NCBI GenBank assembly: GCA_037893245.1
Contig: JBAIAA010000013.1
Span: 1,116,001 to 1,180,000 of the forward strand
Direction of reading: 5' to 3'
Source of the DNA: Crossaster papposus
Taxonomy: Eukaryota; Echinodermata; Asteroidea; Velatida; Solasteridae
Length of the DNA stretch: 64,000 bases
A model generated the notes under the pieces. It was given only the letters and a program-made list of their open reading frames with translations, did no database searches and was not told the DNA's origin. How positions within the stretch are numbered: the stretch's first letter is position 1; each line of letters starts with the position of its first letter. Made by a program: the position numbers and the translations under genes. Shown here one piece after another: positions 30,355 through 41,639 of the stretch.

Positions 30355-30888
30355 GTAGGAATTAAACCCATGTTGTAGGAATTGCAAGACTGTCGCCAGT
30401 CCAAACATGTGGCTTGCGACTCGGGTAAGAATCCTACCAGTGTCGTAGTTGGTTGTATTTCGTGAATGTTGAGCTTTGACCAAAGCTATCAAGCTTGTTC
30501 CCTGAACGAGAATTTGTCGGCTAGCCTCATACTCATACTCAACAGCCTGCATGCACGTACATATACACACACGCCCCTCACGTACATCCTCAAACAGAAT
30601 ACGGCATAGTCGAGGCGAATGATAGCCTTGACCCAATTTTGTAATGTGTTTATTTACATTTACGGCCAAATTCGGCCGAGCCAATTAAACACTGTAAACT
30701 TTGACCAGATATATTCATGATCATTACCTTGAATAATGTGTACTGTCAATAGCCAATTACGTCACCGAATGTGGGACGTTGTTTTGATAATACAGCGCTG
30801 GTGCCTGGCGACGAGATCCCGTGTAGTGTTGTGTTTTTTAACAGCGTGAGGTAATATAAGAAACATTATTATGTTGAATTGACATGCA

Positions 30889-31178
30889 ATGATGATGATA
30901 ATGATCATGCATTTGTAAAGCGCCATCTATCTAGATGCCTATTCCGAGGCGCTGCCAGGAACACTGGGGCGAACCCCTTCTCTTAGCGAAGAGTGTTACT
31001 GGGTTATTTTACGTGCATTACACAATGCACGGGACCTACAGCTTTACGTCCCATCCGAAGGACGAAGCAATAGTGGTTTAATTGCCTTGCTTAAGGACAC
31101 ATGTGTCGACACCGGGACTCGAACCCACGCTCTGCGGAACAGAAATCCGAGTTCTTAACCGCCCGGTCACGACACTCC
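30889..31178 (-). mobile_element. tRNA-derived SINE (family S1), full length
   Basis: On the minus strand it starts GGAGTGTCGTGACCGGGCGG, has box B GGTTCGAGTCC, the block CCTTAAGCAAGGCAATTAAA and a 3' end GCGCTTTACAAATGC followed by ATC/ATT repeats. 290 bp, in the intron before exon 12. Confidence 0.75.
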
Positions 31179-31256
31179 AATGACCCGGCTATAGTTATGT
31201 ATTTCTGCTGTAATCACATCTAAATTTGAGATCTCCAATTCTCTAAATCCTACCAG

Positions 31257-31469
31257 GCACGTACCAGCCCTCCATGGCCGAGACAAACTGCGAGATCTGC
31301 CCCGAGGTTTGTTTCTGCATAGTCAACACCAGCGTGCCCGAGGATTGCAGTGCCTACTCCTACTGCCCACAGGGCTCCATTGAGCCCACCCCTTGCCCGA
31401 ATGGCACGTACACCATGGATGGCGTCCAGGGGCTGAAGGATGCGACGCAGTGCACCCAATGCCCAACAG
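31257..31469 (+). CDS. Cys-rich gene, exon 12
   Basis: 213 bp, phase 1-1. The acceptor is AATCCTACCAG and the donor ACAG|GTCGGT. It encodes QPSMAETNCEICPEVCFC, CSAYSYCPQGSIEPTPC, PNGTYTMDGVQGLKDATQ and CTQCPT. Intact. Confidence 0.8.
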
Positions 31470-31817
31470 GTCGGTTTACTGTCAAGGAATAATTCGAACC
31501 AAACTATAGCTTGTTTGCTGAAACGTACTCTTTTTTAATTAGGTAATAAATCAGTGCGAGGACCCGGTTATTACTGCGTGATAATGACCGGGTTGGGGGA
31601 TGACCGCTGGCAATGGATCGAGCCGAACTGTTATTACCTTTAATAAATACCTTTTTAACGAGAACAATTGTGTGCAGAAGTCCTTTTTTTATCCTTATTT
31701 TGTTCTGCGAAGTCCTTTCGATCCTACTTTTTCGCCTTGGTCTGCTTATAAGAGCCTGCATCCTATCCTGCATCCCATCTTGATTTATTATTATATTTTA
31801 TTGGTTTGATTCCTTAG

Positions 31818-31950
31818 GGAGTTACTGCCGAGGGGGTAGGATTGCAGGTCCCTGCACAGCAGGATTCATCTGCTACTCTGGCTCTGACACCCCGACCCCC
31901 TACGGATCAGACCCAGTCGGGGGAGAGCTATGCCCTTTTGGCTGCTATGA
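31818..31950 (+). pseudogene. Cys-rich gene, exon 13a (partial duplicate without donor)
   Basis: It starts after TTGATTCCTTAG in phase 1 and reads SYCRGGRIAGPCTAGFICYS, then GSDPVGGELCPFG, as in exon 13b. The 3' end has diverged and no GT donor is present at the matching place. A stretch of about 164 bp (unit start ATTGGTTT at about 31799 and 31963) has been tandemly duplicated. Confidence 0.55.
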
Positions 31951-31981
31951 GTTGATAACATTTATTGGTTTCATCTTTCAG

Positions 31982-32121
31982 GGAGTTACTGCCGCGGTGG
32001 TTGGATTGCAGGTCCCTGCACGGCAGGATTCATCTGTTACTCTGGCTGTGACAGCCTGACCCCGACGGATCAGACCCAGTCGTGGGAGAGGTATGCCCTA
32101 GCGGCTACTACTGTTTGGAAG
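31982..32121 (+). CDS. Cys-rich gene, exon 13b (frameshifted)
   Basis: 140 bp where 141 is needed. It begins SYCRGGWIAGPCTAGFICYS and ends CPSGYYCLE with donor GAAG|GTAACT in phase 1. The frame is lost at ACCCCGACGGATCAG, where copy 13a has one more base (CCCTACGGATCAG). A one-base deletion explains it. Confidence 0.65.
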
Positions 32122-32459
32122 GTAACTCAGTTTTTACACAAATGCTAGGTCTGTTAATTAATTTGTATTTTGAATATCTGTTTTTCTAATGTAGATGTAC
32201 ATGTATGTATTAAACAGGTCAGCTTCGGAAACTTTCAGCAAAAGCAAATGTTACTTTAAATACTGTATGTACCCTTGAGCAAAACAGTGCACCTTTTACA
32301 GCGAAGATTAGATCGCAAAATACTCTGTAGAGCATTAATTGGTTGGTCCAGGCTCCAAATGTCACCCTGGTCAACTTTCATATTCGATGTCTTGTACACT
32401 GTTGCCGGGCGGAGGGTTTAACACCTGCTCGTTAATTGATTGGGGTGGTTTTTTACCAG

Positions 32460-32597
32460 GTGCGCTGAATGTATCTATATGTTCACCAGGGCAAGTCATC
32501 ACAGAGCCAGGGGCCAAGAGCTCGGCGGAGTGCACCCAGTGCCCGGCTGGCTACATCTGCACTATCGACAGCATCAGGGCGGAGCCATGCACACCAG
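32460..32597 (+). CDS. Cys-rich gene, exon 14
   Basis: 138 bp, phase 1-1. The acceptor is TTTTTTACCAG and the donor ACCAG|GTGGGG. It encodes ALNVSICSPGQVITEPGAKS, then ECTQCPAGYICTIDSIRAEP and CTPG. It joins 13b in phase. Confidence 0.75.
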
Positions 32598-34035
32598 GTG
32601 GGGCTGTCATTTAGGCAGATTGTATTAATGTATGGGCATATATTAAAGGTGTTCACAAAGTATGTCTAGTGTAAAGGCCAGATCATTATACTTTCTGCAA
32701 ATGTGAACGCAAAATCGAAATTCACTTCACAAAACCTCCGCTGCGAAATTTGCCAGAGTTGGCAATCCGGAGGTCGCTGGTTCAAGCCACGCTCAAGTCA
32801 ATTTCTTTGTTAAATTTTGAAAAAAATAGTATTAACTGCACCTAGTCGGTTCGTTTAAAATGTGGTATTAAAAAAGCGTATCATCTTTGGGTGATCAGTT
32901 TGTTATTTTCCCAGGTCAATGCAACATTGCTAATGTTGCTAGTATTGTACAGGGTTTCCCCTTAACTCTTTTTTTTTCACTAGCCGGCCGGACCAGTTAT
33001 TTTTTTGTAAGTAACCTTTTACGTCTATTACAATGTAAATAACGTATACACCGACGTCGTGATAATGGTTAATTGGACAGTGATGTTCTAGAATATTATA
33101 AATATTATTATTAATAACGGGGACAAAGCGAGCCACTTGAATTCCGAATCCCATTCTTTTCAGTACGATTTGCTTTGATCGTAGTCTTTGTCGCGCTCAG
33201 ATCTTTCTCGTTTTGTCAATTTCCCAGCTTCAGGATCTGGAACGAACGGGAACAATCGCCACATCGCGTCAATTTCATTTTCGGGATCCACTGCTGTCCG
33301 ATACGCCCTGTACTCAATCAAAATACTGCAGCAATATGTAAAGCTAAAAAACCTTGCACATGCAATTCGCAAGCGACTAGGTTTAATAAATTGATACATT
33401 GTAAAACAATTAACTATGGCAGTCCTTTATTTCATTGTAAAACAATTAACTATGGCAGTCCTTTATTTTTAAGGAGCGCGATCGCACTCTTCCGCGCTCC
33501 CAAATATTTTCCAATAAGAGCAAAAACTCAGCGCTCCATAAAAATTTCACAGGGGAAGTAATTTCTTCAGTTTGATTTGTAACGCGAACCGGAACAACGT
33601 CTGTTGATTTTGTGGAAAAACCTATACTACAGTACTAAGGTACTGTTTTTTTTTATGTACGCTTGCGGTATACTCACACAGTATGTGTGCCGCGCCGGCC
33701 ATGCGTGCCAATGCATGCGCTAGCTATAGCTAACCGGCCATGAACATCGCGAATAAACACTATGTACAGGAATGACATGATCCTATCTGTGCAATGCACA
33801 TGCACTGTTGTGTACATGTACTCTAAATTGTACATGTACTGTACTAGTAAACAGTTGATCTTGGAAATCACATGTAATGTTTTCAATATTTTAACTCGCC
33901 CGCCGGACGACCGAGGAAAGTGTTTTGACTCGTTCGTGGCTGTTTTTTACTCGCATTTGGCGAGTGGGCGACCGCTATAAAAGGAAAACCCTGTCGTGAC
34001 TTTGGGGACATGATCCCTATCTACATGAAAATTAC
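32598..34035. other. Intron with small repeats only
   Basis: A truncated family S4 SINE lies at about 32755-32850. A 36-bp sequence (CATTGTAAAACAATTAACTA...) is tandemly doubled at 33398-33469. Overlapping frames at 33160-33560 on both strands have no recognisable domain. Confidence 0.5.
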
Positions 34036-34197
34036 GAGTTTGTGGCTTCTGACTAGTGCCCCCGAACAACGATACATAATTTGAGGAACCCCCAACACAG
34101 GGCTGGACAGCTCAGTTGGTAGAGCACCGGAACGGCAATTCGGCGGTTGCTGGTTCAAACCCCGCTACACTCGATTTCTTTGTTCAATTTTCAAAAG
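34036..34197 (+). mobile_element. tRNA-like SINE (family S4), best copy
   Basis: The leader TTTGTGGCTTCTGACTAGTG is followed by the tRNA-like part GGGCTGGACAGCTCAGTTGG, then TAGAGCACCGG, box B GGTTCAAACCC and the tail TCGATTTCTTTGTTCAATTT. It sits six bases before the Kolobok-like element. Confidence 0.7.
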
Positions 34198-34206
34198 AGG
34201 AGTTAA

Positions 34207-35463
34207 AGATGGACTACAACGGAATAATGATAAAGGCTGTGTTGCTGTTTTTGTTCGAGAAATGTATAATGATTACTAATATATCATTAGTATTCAATAA
34301 AACTTGTTCCTTCATGCAAAAAAAAACCAAAATTGATCGGCGTTCTACGACCCAGAAAAACTCAGTTTCAGCAAAAGCCCTTAACTCATGAATAATTCAT
34401 ACTTTGTGTGTGACGTACTACCCATGACGATTTACTCGGTTCGATCGTGTGCGTGCATTTTTACCGTACAATGCAATGCGGAATAACAGCGGACAAGCTA
34501 GGCTATATTTTGGTACAACTATTTTCGACCGAAAAACAGCGAAAAGTGTCCGATAGCAGCGAGTATTGGGAAGACCACAGTATAGATGAGGAAGAGGCAT
34601 TTTGTGGAGGTACTTCTGAGGACAGTGATGGCAGCTCTAGCGATGAGGGGAGCTCACCAGACGAGGGGAGCTCACCTGCTGATGACTCTGCGGCCACGGC
34701 AGACCCGGCGGTTGCCGATGACTCGGCCGACGTAGAAGCAGTAGGCCTGGTGGTAGTACTAGTACGAATTCTCTCGATGTTTGGCGCTTTCAATGTGGGG
34801 ATCGATCCAGGCTTCAAACGAAACTTTGTTGTCAATCCCAGTGATTTTTTCAAAGCACTTGAAGGTTCAACACAGTCCCCTGAAAAATGTGCTGAACAAA
34901 TCAAAGGCCTACTTCTTTCCGAGAAGGTGAAATCCTTTCGTGTAATATTTACGAACTTCACCCATTCCTTTGATAACGCAGGATCCCGCGGAAATTGCAC
35001 AAAATGAATCTCTGGATTCTTCGAACAATTTCTCGTGCATACACCAAACAACACATGAAGTTGGCATTATTGTAGCTGAGTAATAGTGATACACTATAAA
35101 AAAAAGATTCGTAAAAACTTCATGCCTCTGCATGAAAACGCATACATAATACACACGGAATAACATGGCGTCTTTTGTTTACTCTCGGTTGCTCATGGGT
35201 AGTACGTCATCACTTTTCGCTGGTTTACAAGTCCGCTGGTACTATATCTTGGATTTCATTGTGGTTTTCAGTGGATCTTTGCCGGGAACCAGTACAGGGC
35301 GGGAAATTTCAAAATCGAAGAATCGAGGTCTAATTTTGTCGGTCAAATTGCAACAAAATTATTTAGAGAAAAACATGACCGTAACAATAAAGTGTTACCT
35401 GAACACAACATAAACAAGGTCCGATAATAAATTTAATGTGTGAGTTTTCGTTGTAGTCCATCT
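34207..35463 (-). mobile_element. Kolobok-like DNA transposon (1257 bp, THAP only)
   Basis: TTAA on both sides (34203-34206, 35464-35467). Terminal inverted repeats are AGATGGACTACAACG and CGTTGTAGTCCATCT. A second inverted pair, TGACGTACTACCCATGA, lies further in (about 34410 and 35197). The only gene is a minus-strand THAP protein. Kolobok transposons combine TTAA targets with THAP-containing transposases. The catalytic domain is absent, so this copy is non-autonomous. Confidence 0.75.
34503..35067 (-). pseudogene. THAP-domain protein of Kolobok-like element (frameshifted at codon 8)
   Basis: ATG at 35067 gives MPTSCVV. One base of shift is needed to enter the frame (from 35054) with CTRNCSKN, FVQFPRDPALSKEWVKFVN and RPLICSAHFSGDC. 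Cys at the start and the C-x2-H (CSAH) are the zinc ligands of a THAP domain, a DNA-binding fold. Downstream the protein is Ser/Thr/Ala-rich and ends without further domains (about 188 residues). The plus-strand frame at 34447-35007 is its shadow. Confidence 0.7.
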
Positions 35464-35643
35464 TTAAGATGTGTTCAACTTTTTGAAATTTTTATCCAAA
35501 AAAACTTTCCCCGACGTCACAAATTCATTTTGGCACTTGCAATTTTTTTAAAATTCATGTAGCAGTTCATCATCAAATAAATATTATTGTTGAAATGCAA
35601 AACAGTTTTTAAAAAATTGCTTTCTTTTTTGTGTCGTTTCTAG

Positions 35644-35750
35644 GCTACTATTGTGAGTTAAATGAGGATCCTAAACAGTGGCGGAATCGCAGGCCACCAA
35701 TTCCAGCACATGCATGCCCTGCCCAGCTGGCTATTGGTGCAACTACCCAG
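35644..35750 (+). CDS. Cys-rich gene, exon 15 (frameshifted)
   Basis: The acceptor TCGTTTCTAG opens GYYCELNEDPKQW in phase 1. The end reads SSTCMPCPAGYWCNYPG in another frame, with donor CCAG|GTATGT. The length (107 bp) is one base short of a symmetric exon. The indel lies near 35675-35700. Confidence 0.65.
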
Positions 35751-35839
35751 GTATGTGGTTGTACTCCTCGTTGGATGAAACACTGTCATAACTCTTGCAT
35801 TCCAGTTTGGAATCTCGATGAAGCCATCCAAGCTGATGT

Positions 35840-36340
35840 GATTTTGTGCGTTCAGCTTAGCCATATTATTATGGCTCAAATGCTGGACTTGCTCCGTATT
35901 GAGAGCCACACAGCGGCCAGATGTAAAAATGGCGGAAGGTCCAGAAAACATTCGGTTGCTATTGACGAATGAAGGCATAGCGCCACCAAGGGCAGCTTTG
36001 CCCGTGCACATCGAGCATGCGTCATGTTTTTTGGAAACCAAAGCTGCAGTTGGTGGCAATTTGCGATCTTGTTCACAACGATCCATCTTGCTAGTTATTG
36101 GTACAGGATTAGCTAGACGGTCTGAAGATACAGAATCCCCAAGTCAGTAACTGCATGAAAACAAAAGCCCAAACCGCTGTTTTTGTACCCTGTCATCATA
36201 TCTATGTCCATAGCAACAGAATGTTTTTTACACGTGATTGCTGTGTGGCTCTCGATACGGAGGAAGTCTAGTATTTCAGTCATATTTTGTAACTGTCACC
36301 ACAAAGTAACACTAATGTCACGTGATACGGGCGACCCACT
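35840..36340. mobile_element. Foldback element with about 80-120-bp imperfect arms
   Basis: GCTGGACTTGCTCCGTATTG, GAGAGCCACACAGC and ACATTCGGTTGCTATTGAC at 35880-35967 return inverted at 36199-36275. The similarity extends outward to about 35840 and 36340. Frames across it are mirror images. Just beyond, 36340-36460 repeats TTTCACGAAGTGACGC in both orientations. Confidence 0.55.
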
Positions 36341-36469
36341 TCTCACGTTTTCACGAAGTAACGCAAAGCCTATATCTAATATACCCGGAGAGCGTCACTT
36401 CGTAAAAACAAACAAATCAGATACGCCGTGTTCGAGTTTTCACGAAGTGACGCTATCCGTGTGTTTTAG

Positions 36470-36567
36470 CTATAGAGGTGTACGAAATCTGCACGGAGGG
36501 AACTTCCCGCAACCAGAATGGAACGTGCCTAGACGCTGCCGAATGGGAAGATCACTGCAAAACAGGG
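36470..36567 (+). CDS. Cys-rich gene, exon 16
   Basis: The acceptor CCGTGTGTTTTAG is followed in phase 1 by EVYEICTEGTSRNQNGTCL and DAAEWEDHCKTG, with donor AGGG|GTAACA. The GT...NGTC.DAA pattern differs from the repeated CP.G modules and marks the region after them. Its end phase (0) does not match the next exon (needs 1). Confidence 0.6.
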
Positions 36568-37054
36568 GTAACATATAAAAACACAAAGAAAAGGTTCTAA
36601 CTCATATTGTGAACCTCCCATTAAACTCCAGTTGGTTGTACCCGACTTAAAGGATCTAAGTGGGGTACTATAGCCCTTTTGCAGCACCCCTTTGAGTTCT
36701 TTGAAGTTTAATACAACTACTTGACTTTGAAACTGCAGCCACACTGTCCAACTGATTGAGACCATATAGCAGTCATCATGTGGTCGTTGATATAATAACT
36801 CACTGTCAAAAAGCAGGCAGCCACATACAAAAATGTAGTTCGGAAGGGCAGTAACTTCTCCAGTGGTTTCCCTCTGTGATTTAGGTCTTGGTTTTGGTTA
36901 CAGTAGTTGATTGCATTATCTAATGAAAACCACAGGCAAGTGACATAAAAGGGTGCAAGGGAGTTTTAATGGAAGGTTCTTCTCATGTTAAATATCATGT
37001 GACATGGTCTACATTTTATTGTTACGGGTTCTTTTGAAATTGTTTTGTCACTTA
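36568..37054. other. Intron sequence, nothing recognised
   Basis: No gene or repeat that I can support before the Harbinger element. Confidence 0.45.
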
Positions 37055-38623
37055 AGGCCCTGTCACAAGAAACCGAATCGCAAGAACGTTCGTAAACCTT
37101 ATTGAAAAAATAATATTTTTCTAGTACGGTGGAGAACGGACATAAAATGCAATTCATCAACTTTCTGTTTCCGTACCAGTACCGTATACAGCATACAATT
37201 TGATCCAGAATCTAGCAATTTTGTCCGAGCCGAGACAATACTGTTGACGAATTCACCGTTGCTAAACCTAACCATTACCGTTCTAAGACCGAACACACGA
37301 ATCAATACCGTTCTATAAACTGTTGCGCACCGCACATAACTTACCAACACCGACCGGCAACCGTCGGAAACGGGTGGCTAGCGAGTGTATAAATAAGCGT
37401 CTCCGTTCAAATTAAAATCATTACAGTTCCGGATATCGACGAGAACACAACGAGAACGCTACTAAATCATTCTCCAGATTCAAGATGGGCAAAAGAGGAC
37501 GCGGTGCTGGTGACCGTGGTGCTGCTAGTCGTGGTCGTTGTGAATATCCTGCCCCTGAAGCTGTAGATTTAATAACAGTTGATGTCCACGATGTCCTCCC
37601 TCCCCGTGGTGGTCGTCGTGCTGCTCGTGGTCGTGGTAGGGGTGCTGTTGGCCATGATGATCCTGCCATTCACGGGGGGACTAGCAGCAGCAGCAGCAGT
37701 TCTCCAGCAAGAGAAGAGGAGGTACAGGCTGAAGCTGGGTTGGAGGTTGAGGAAGAGGCTGAGCCAGCTGCTTCACAGTCCCAGAGCAGGAAGAGGAAGG
37801 CTAAAATCAGCTACCAGGTGAAGGCTAATGATGAGACGAAGCTGCTTGAGTGGGTCGAAGGCGAGGAGTTTTTGTGGAACCAATTATAAGAATACCCAGA
37901 TGAAAGCTGCCAGGTGGGAGGAGAAGGGACAGGAGTTGGGCTACACTGGAACTCATTTGAAGGGCTGGTGGTCGCAGATGAGGGATATGTGGACAAAAAT
38001 TCACCAAACCAAGAGCGGACAAGCAGCCAAGCCCCTGTCTGATCGTGCCATCTACATCCAGCAGAGCATGCATTTCCTGTCCCGTGTCGTCCACCACCAT
38101 GCCCAGTTTGTGCGACCAGTAAGTACAAACATTATCATTTTATCATGAACATACTTTTGCTAATGCATATTATGAAATATTATATTCCTATAAATGTTAT
38201 TTCAGTTGCTGTACATTAAAATATTATTAACTAGCTAAATAGTAATAAATGTGCATAAATGTAATTCTATTTTTATGTAATATTTCCCTACTTGCAGATT
38301 CTTCCAGACCCAGACACTGTCCCTGACGTGTTGGAAGCAGCAGAGCTGCACGTATCCAATCTCTCGTGATCCGGTACGCTGATATCAAAACTTGCCGTAT
38401 CAGTAACGGCTTATAAACGGCAAAACAGATCCAATACCGAGCTGATAGCCTGCAAGTAACGACCCGTTAACGTGCCCCAGTTCGGTGGCAATTTTTGAAC
38501 ATGTTTAAAACTTTTTTTCAGCAATTTCGTGCTGTCCTTATAACCCCGAGACAGCCAGTGTCAATAACGTAACGATAGAGAAACGACCACTTACCGATCA
38601 TTCGGTTTCTTGTGACAGGGCCT
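37055..38623 (+). mobile_element. PIF/Harbinger element, 1569 bp, non-autonomous
   Basis: It is flanked by TTA duplications (37052-37054, 38624-38626), the PIF/Harbinger target size and sequence. The ends AGGCCCTGTCACAAGAAACC and GGTTTCTTGTGACAGGGCCT are perfectly inverted for at least 24 bp. It carries the accessory MADF/Myb-like gene but no DDE transposase. It lies 20 bp before the acceptor of exon 17 of the host gene. Confidence 0.85.
37485..38369 (+). pseudogene. Harbinger-type MADF/Myb-like DNA-binding protein gene (one frameshift, two exons)
   Basis: ATG at 37485 begins a 134-codon frame: a basic Gly/Arg-rich N-terminus (RGGRRAARGRGRGA), a Ser run, an acidic region, then the start of a Myb/MADF domain (ETKLLEWVEGEEFLWNQ). 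At about 37886 the frame shifts and continues YKNTQMKAARWEEKGQELGY and HLKGWWSQMRDMWTKIH. The donor at 38118|GTAAGT and acceptor CTTGCAG|38298 add a short last exon ending TGA at 38367-38369. In Harbinger elements this protein binds transposon DNA and brings the transposase to it. The frameshift leaves it non-functional as read. Confidence 0.75.
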
Positions 38624-38643
38624 TTAGGGCGGGTGTCCTGCAG

Positions 38644-38806
38644 AAGACTACATCAGCTACGACGTGACATTCTCACTCTGCGTCTGCAAGGTGGATGACC
38701 TGCAGGAGATATGTGACCTGGAGTGTCGCCTTGCCCAGCGCAACCGCATCACTGTGGTGTGCGAGAAACCGCGTTCCTGTGCATTGAGTACCCCAGTGGA
38801 GACCAG
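38644..38806 (+). CDS. Cys-rich gene, exon 17
   Basis: 163 bp. The acceptor is GTGTCCTGCAG and the donor CCAG|GTAGGA. In frame it encodes DYISYDVTFSLCVCKVDDLQ, EICDLECRLAQRNRITVV and CEKPRSC. The evenly spaced Cys and YDVTF...C.C segments suggest an extracellular region downstream of the GCC2/GCC3 modules. No later plus-strand exon can be recognised. Confidence 0.6.
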
Positions 38807-39110
38807 GTAGGACCGGTGTACTTTAAATAGACACTTGGGATGCCATAACAGTATTTATTAATTATCTTCGCCAGGAGGTTAGGTTTTTGCCTGTCTTTTT
38901 TTTTGCAGGGTGGGTAGATAGCTTTATGTGATGATTCTTTAAGTTGTTTAATTGCTCTGGATCCATATCAGGAATCTGGATTGCTTTGAATGATTTTTGT
39001 TAACGTTAAGATAGGGTGACATACGAAGCGTGTTAAGTGACAGCGCCACCGAGCAGTGACATGCCATTTCTTGGTTGGTGCACTTTTCGGAGGTTGGAGC
39101 AGAGGTCTGG
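38807..39110. other. No recognised feature
   Basis: Intron-like or intergenic sequence after exon 17, with no gene or repeat seen. Confidence 0.45.
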
Positions 39111-39714
39111 GGTGCGTTCCACTAGAGTTCATGTGTTTTAGACCAAAATTACCGTTGTACGCAAGACTAACCAATCAGCACATGCGAGTGTTCGTGAGGT
39201 CAGCAGTGATTGCGTTCCATCCAATGAACTATTGGGACTGTACCGTAGCTTTCTGTTATTCATAATAAGGTCTGGCATACGATCTACATGATTATTATAA
39301 TCATTAGTATACCCCCCGGTTGCATGACTGACACGCCAGATATGTACAATAGCGAGAATTGTAATGGTATTTTCAACATGTAGGTTGTCGGGATCAAACC
39401 ATTTAAATGCAGGGAACACGAACGATATTTTCAGACAATTTACAATATATTTCTGCATATTAAACAATATATTTTCCGTGTTATGTTTAACAATAGAAGC
39501 GGGCCGGGCGTGTATATACTAATAATTAGAATAATCATGTATATCGTATGTCAGGCCTCATTACGAATAACAACAAGCCAAGGTACAGTGCCGACAGTTC
39601 ATTGGATGGAACGCAAGCACCGCTGACCTCATGAACACTCGCAAGTGCTGATTGGCTAGGCTTGCGTACAACGGTTATTGACGGTCTAAAACGCAAGAAC
39701 TCTACTCGCACACG
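39111..39714. mobile_element. Foldback/MITE element with about 190-bp inverted arms
   Basis: The left arm (from GTGCGTTCCACTAGAGTTC through AACCAATCAGCACATGCGAG and ATTGCGTTCCATCCAATGA to about 39310) returns inverted at 39515-39714. About 200 bp separate the arms. No gene. Its arms explain the overlapping frames on both strands. Confidence 0.7.
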
Positions 39715-41639
39715 CGAGATTTTACTTGACGCGCTTTGGCCCTTTGTTCTCAATGTTTCCTTATATGGTCTTCACAGCCTCAGATCTGGATGTGCCACAG
39801 CTGCATGTAATGCAAATGTCCCTCCCTTCCTCATCTCCAAACATGGAAGACTGAAGCGGCCCGAAACGTCTATCCAAGCCTCAAATTTAATTTTTTTCTT
39901 TACTTACCTACCACTTACCCACCTCTGATTTTCCACTTACCCACTTTCAAGAATTACCCAAAACCGGCTTATCAAATAAAGCATGATTAATCTTCTGCAA
40001 AAGTAATATTTGAGATCTTGATTCTTGCCATTGGAATCACAGATATAAGTTTACCCTAATGGTAAAAAAACAAACTTTTAAAGCTGTTTATTTTGTATTA
40101 AAACACACACGGGACAATCAGATTTGGCAAGATAATTTTCCAGTTGTAATTAGAAAATGGTTTGATGTACAACCACAATAACATTTGTTCACTTTCGTCC
40201 GCAGGATGGCAGATGAACCAAGGAAATTGCATGATCAACACTATATCGTCTGAAATTTGTTGTTGCTTTGCAGGTTTTAAACAGTTATGTTTTTTTAAAT
40301 TAAAAAAAAAAGGTACACTCTAAACCGCAATTAAAAAATTGAAAAACTGAAAACACAATTATGTTTAAAACCAATCCTTTGGTACAAATCTGTCGCTTAG
40401 AACTTCATAATTTCAAAAATGCCAATAATAAAAAACAAATGGCTTAAGCATTTTGTTGAAACTGCAAACTTGTACTTTTTGCCTCATTTTGCTTTAACAG
40501 GTTTCACATTTTAAATGAGCGGGATTTCTTTAGAGTAACCAACAAAACACACCTAAACAAAAATAAAAAAATAATATTAAAAAAAAATAAAAAATCCCCC
40601 CCCCCCACCCATCGGCCCATCCCCTCCAAAAAGTGTAAAACAAATTTTAAGATTGTGCAAATTAAACTCCAAAAACTACCCCCCCCCCCCCCCCCCCCAA
40701 AGAAAAAAAAAATACAAAATAAAACAGCATGAACTAAAACCATTTTTCCTGATTTGCATGTGGAAACTCCAGTATAGACGTTATATACTGCAGTGTCACT
40801 AGTGCAGTGTAATTCACCAATTCATTCACGGCGACACCGGCGCCACCGATCGAAAGACACGAACGTTCATCGATAAAAAAAAATCACTTTACTCTGCAAA
40901 AAATGGTCTTTTAAAACAAGATCTCATCCGATATCATTTTACCTACAAGGACCAATGCCTGCTAAAACAATGGGCTTCTTATACAGACAAAGACAAACAC
41001 TGTGAAACATCACTTAACACCCACTAAAGTTAGATTTGGCCATGGATTTGGCAATGGCAGACAGTCAATTTTCATTCATCTGCACAGCTACAGTATTATT
41101 TGACATATAGTTCGTGACAAAATGCCACTGTAATGATTCTGAAGCAAGGTCGAGTGCAACTAGCAGGACGATCTACACGTACATATTCGCTCCACGGACT
41201 GTTTTATAAATAAACTGGCACCCCAGCTGTGCAGACATTATGACTAGCACTATTTCAGTCTGGGTATCGGACCATACTTATGTGCTTGCTGTGCGCGCGC
41301 TGCACTTCGACACAAGCAGTGCATTTAAATTGGGACAGGGCGAACAACGAAATAGCTAAGTTGCCTTAGTAAAAATAGAAAACGTTCACACAATTCACTT
41401 CTTTGATTATAAATCATTCCTTTATCATATTTCATCATGATAATCATACTTTAAAGTCACTTACCCAGCAACTTACCCATTTAAAAAAATAATTTCGAGG
41501 CTTGCGTCTATCTTAAGTTAGACCCCGCCTCAACCATGCTAACATCCCAATCACTTGGAATATGAATCGCATATTTAAATCGCCGTGAAATGATAATTGT
41601 CGTTGCTCATTGGTATTAATCAATAATATTTATATGCAG
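39715..41639. other. No gene seen; low-complexity tracts
   Basis: AT-rich sequence. Runs of A, C and G (including about 18 C) at 40560-40710 make the minus-strand Gly-rich frame there an artefact. No splice-linked exon or transposon end can be supported. Confidence 0.5.

Noticed and set aside
34447..35007. 186-residue acidic protein on the plus strand
   Set aside because: It is the complement of the minus-strand THAP gene. The THAP zinc ligands and transposon context favour the minus strand.
40504..40743. Gly-rich minus-strand protein
   Set aside because: Produced by long C and A runs; no domain and no conserved start.
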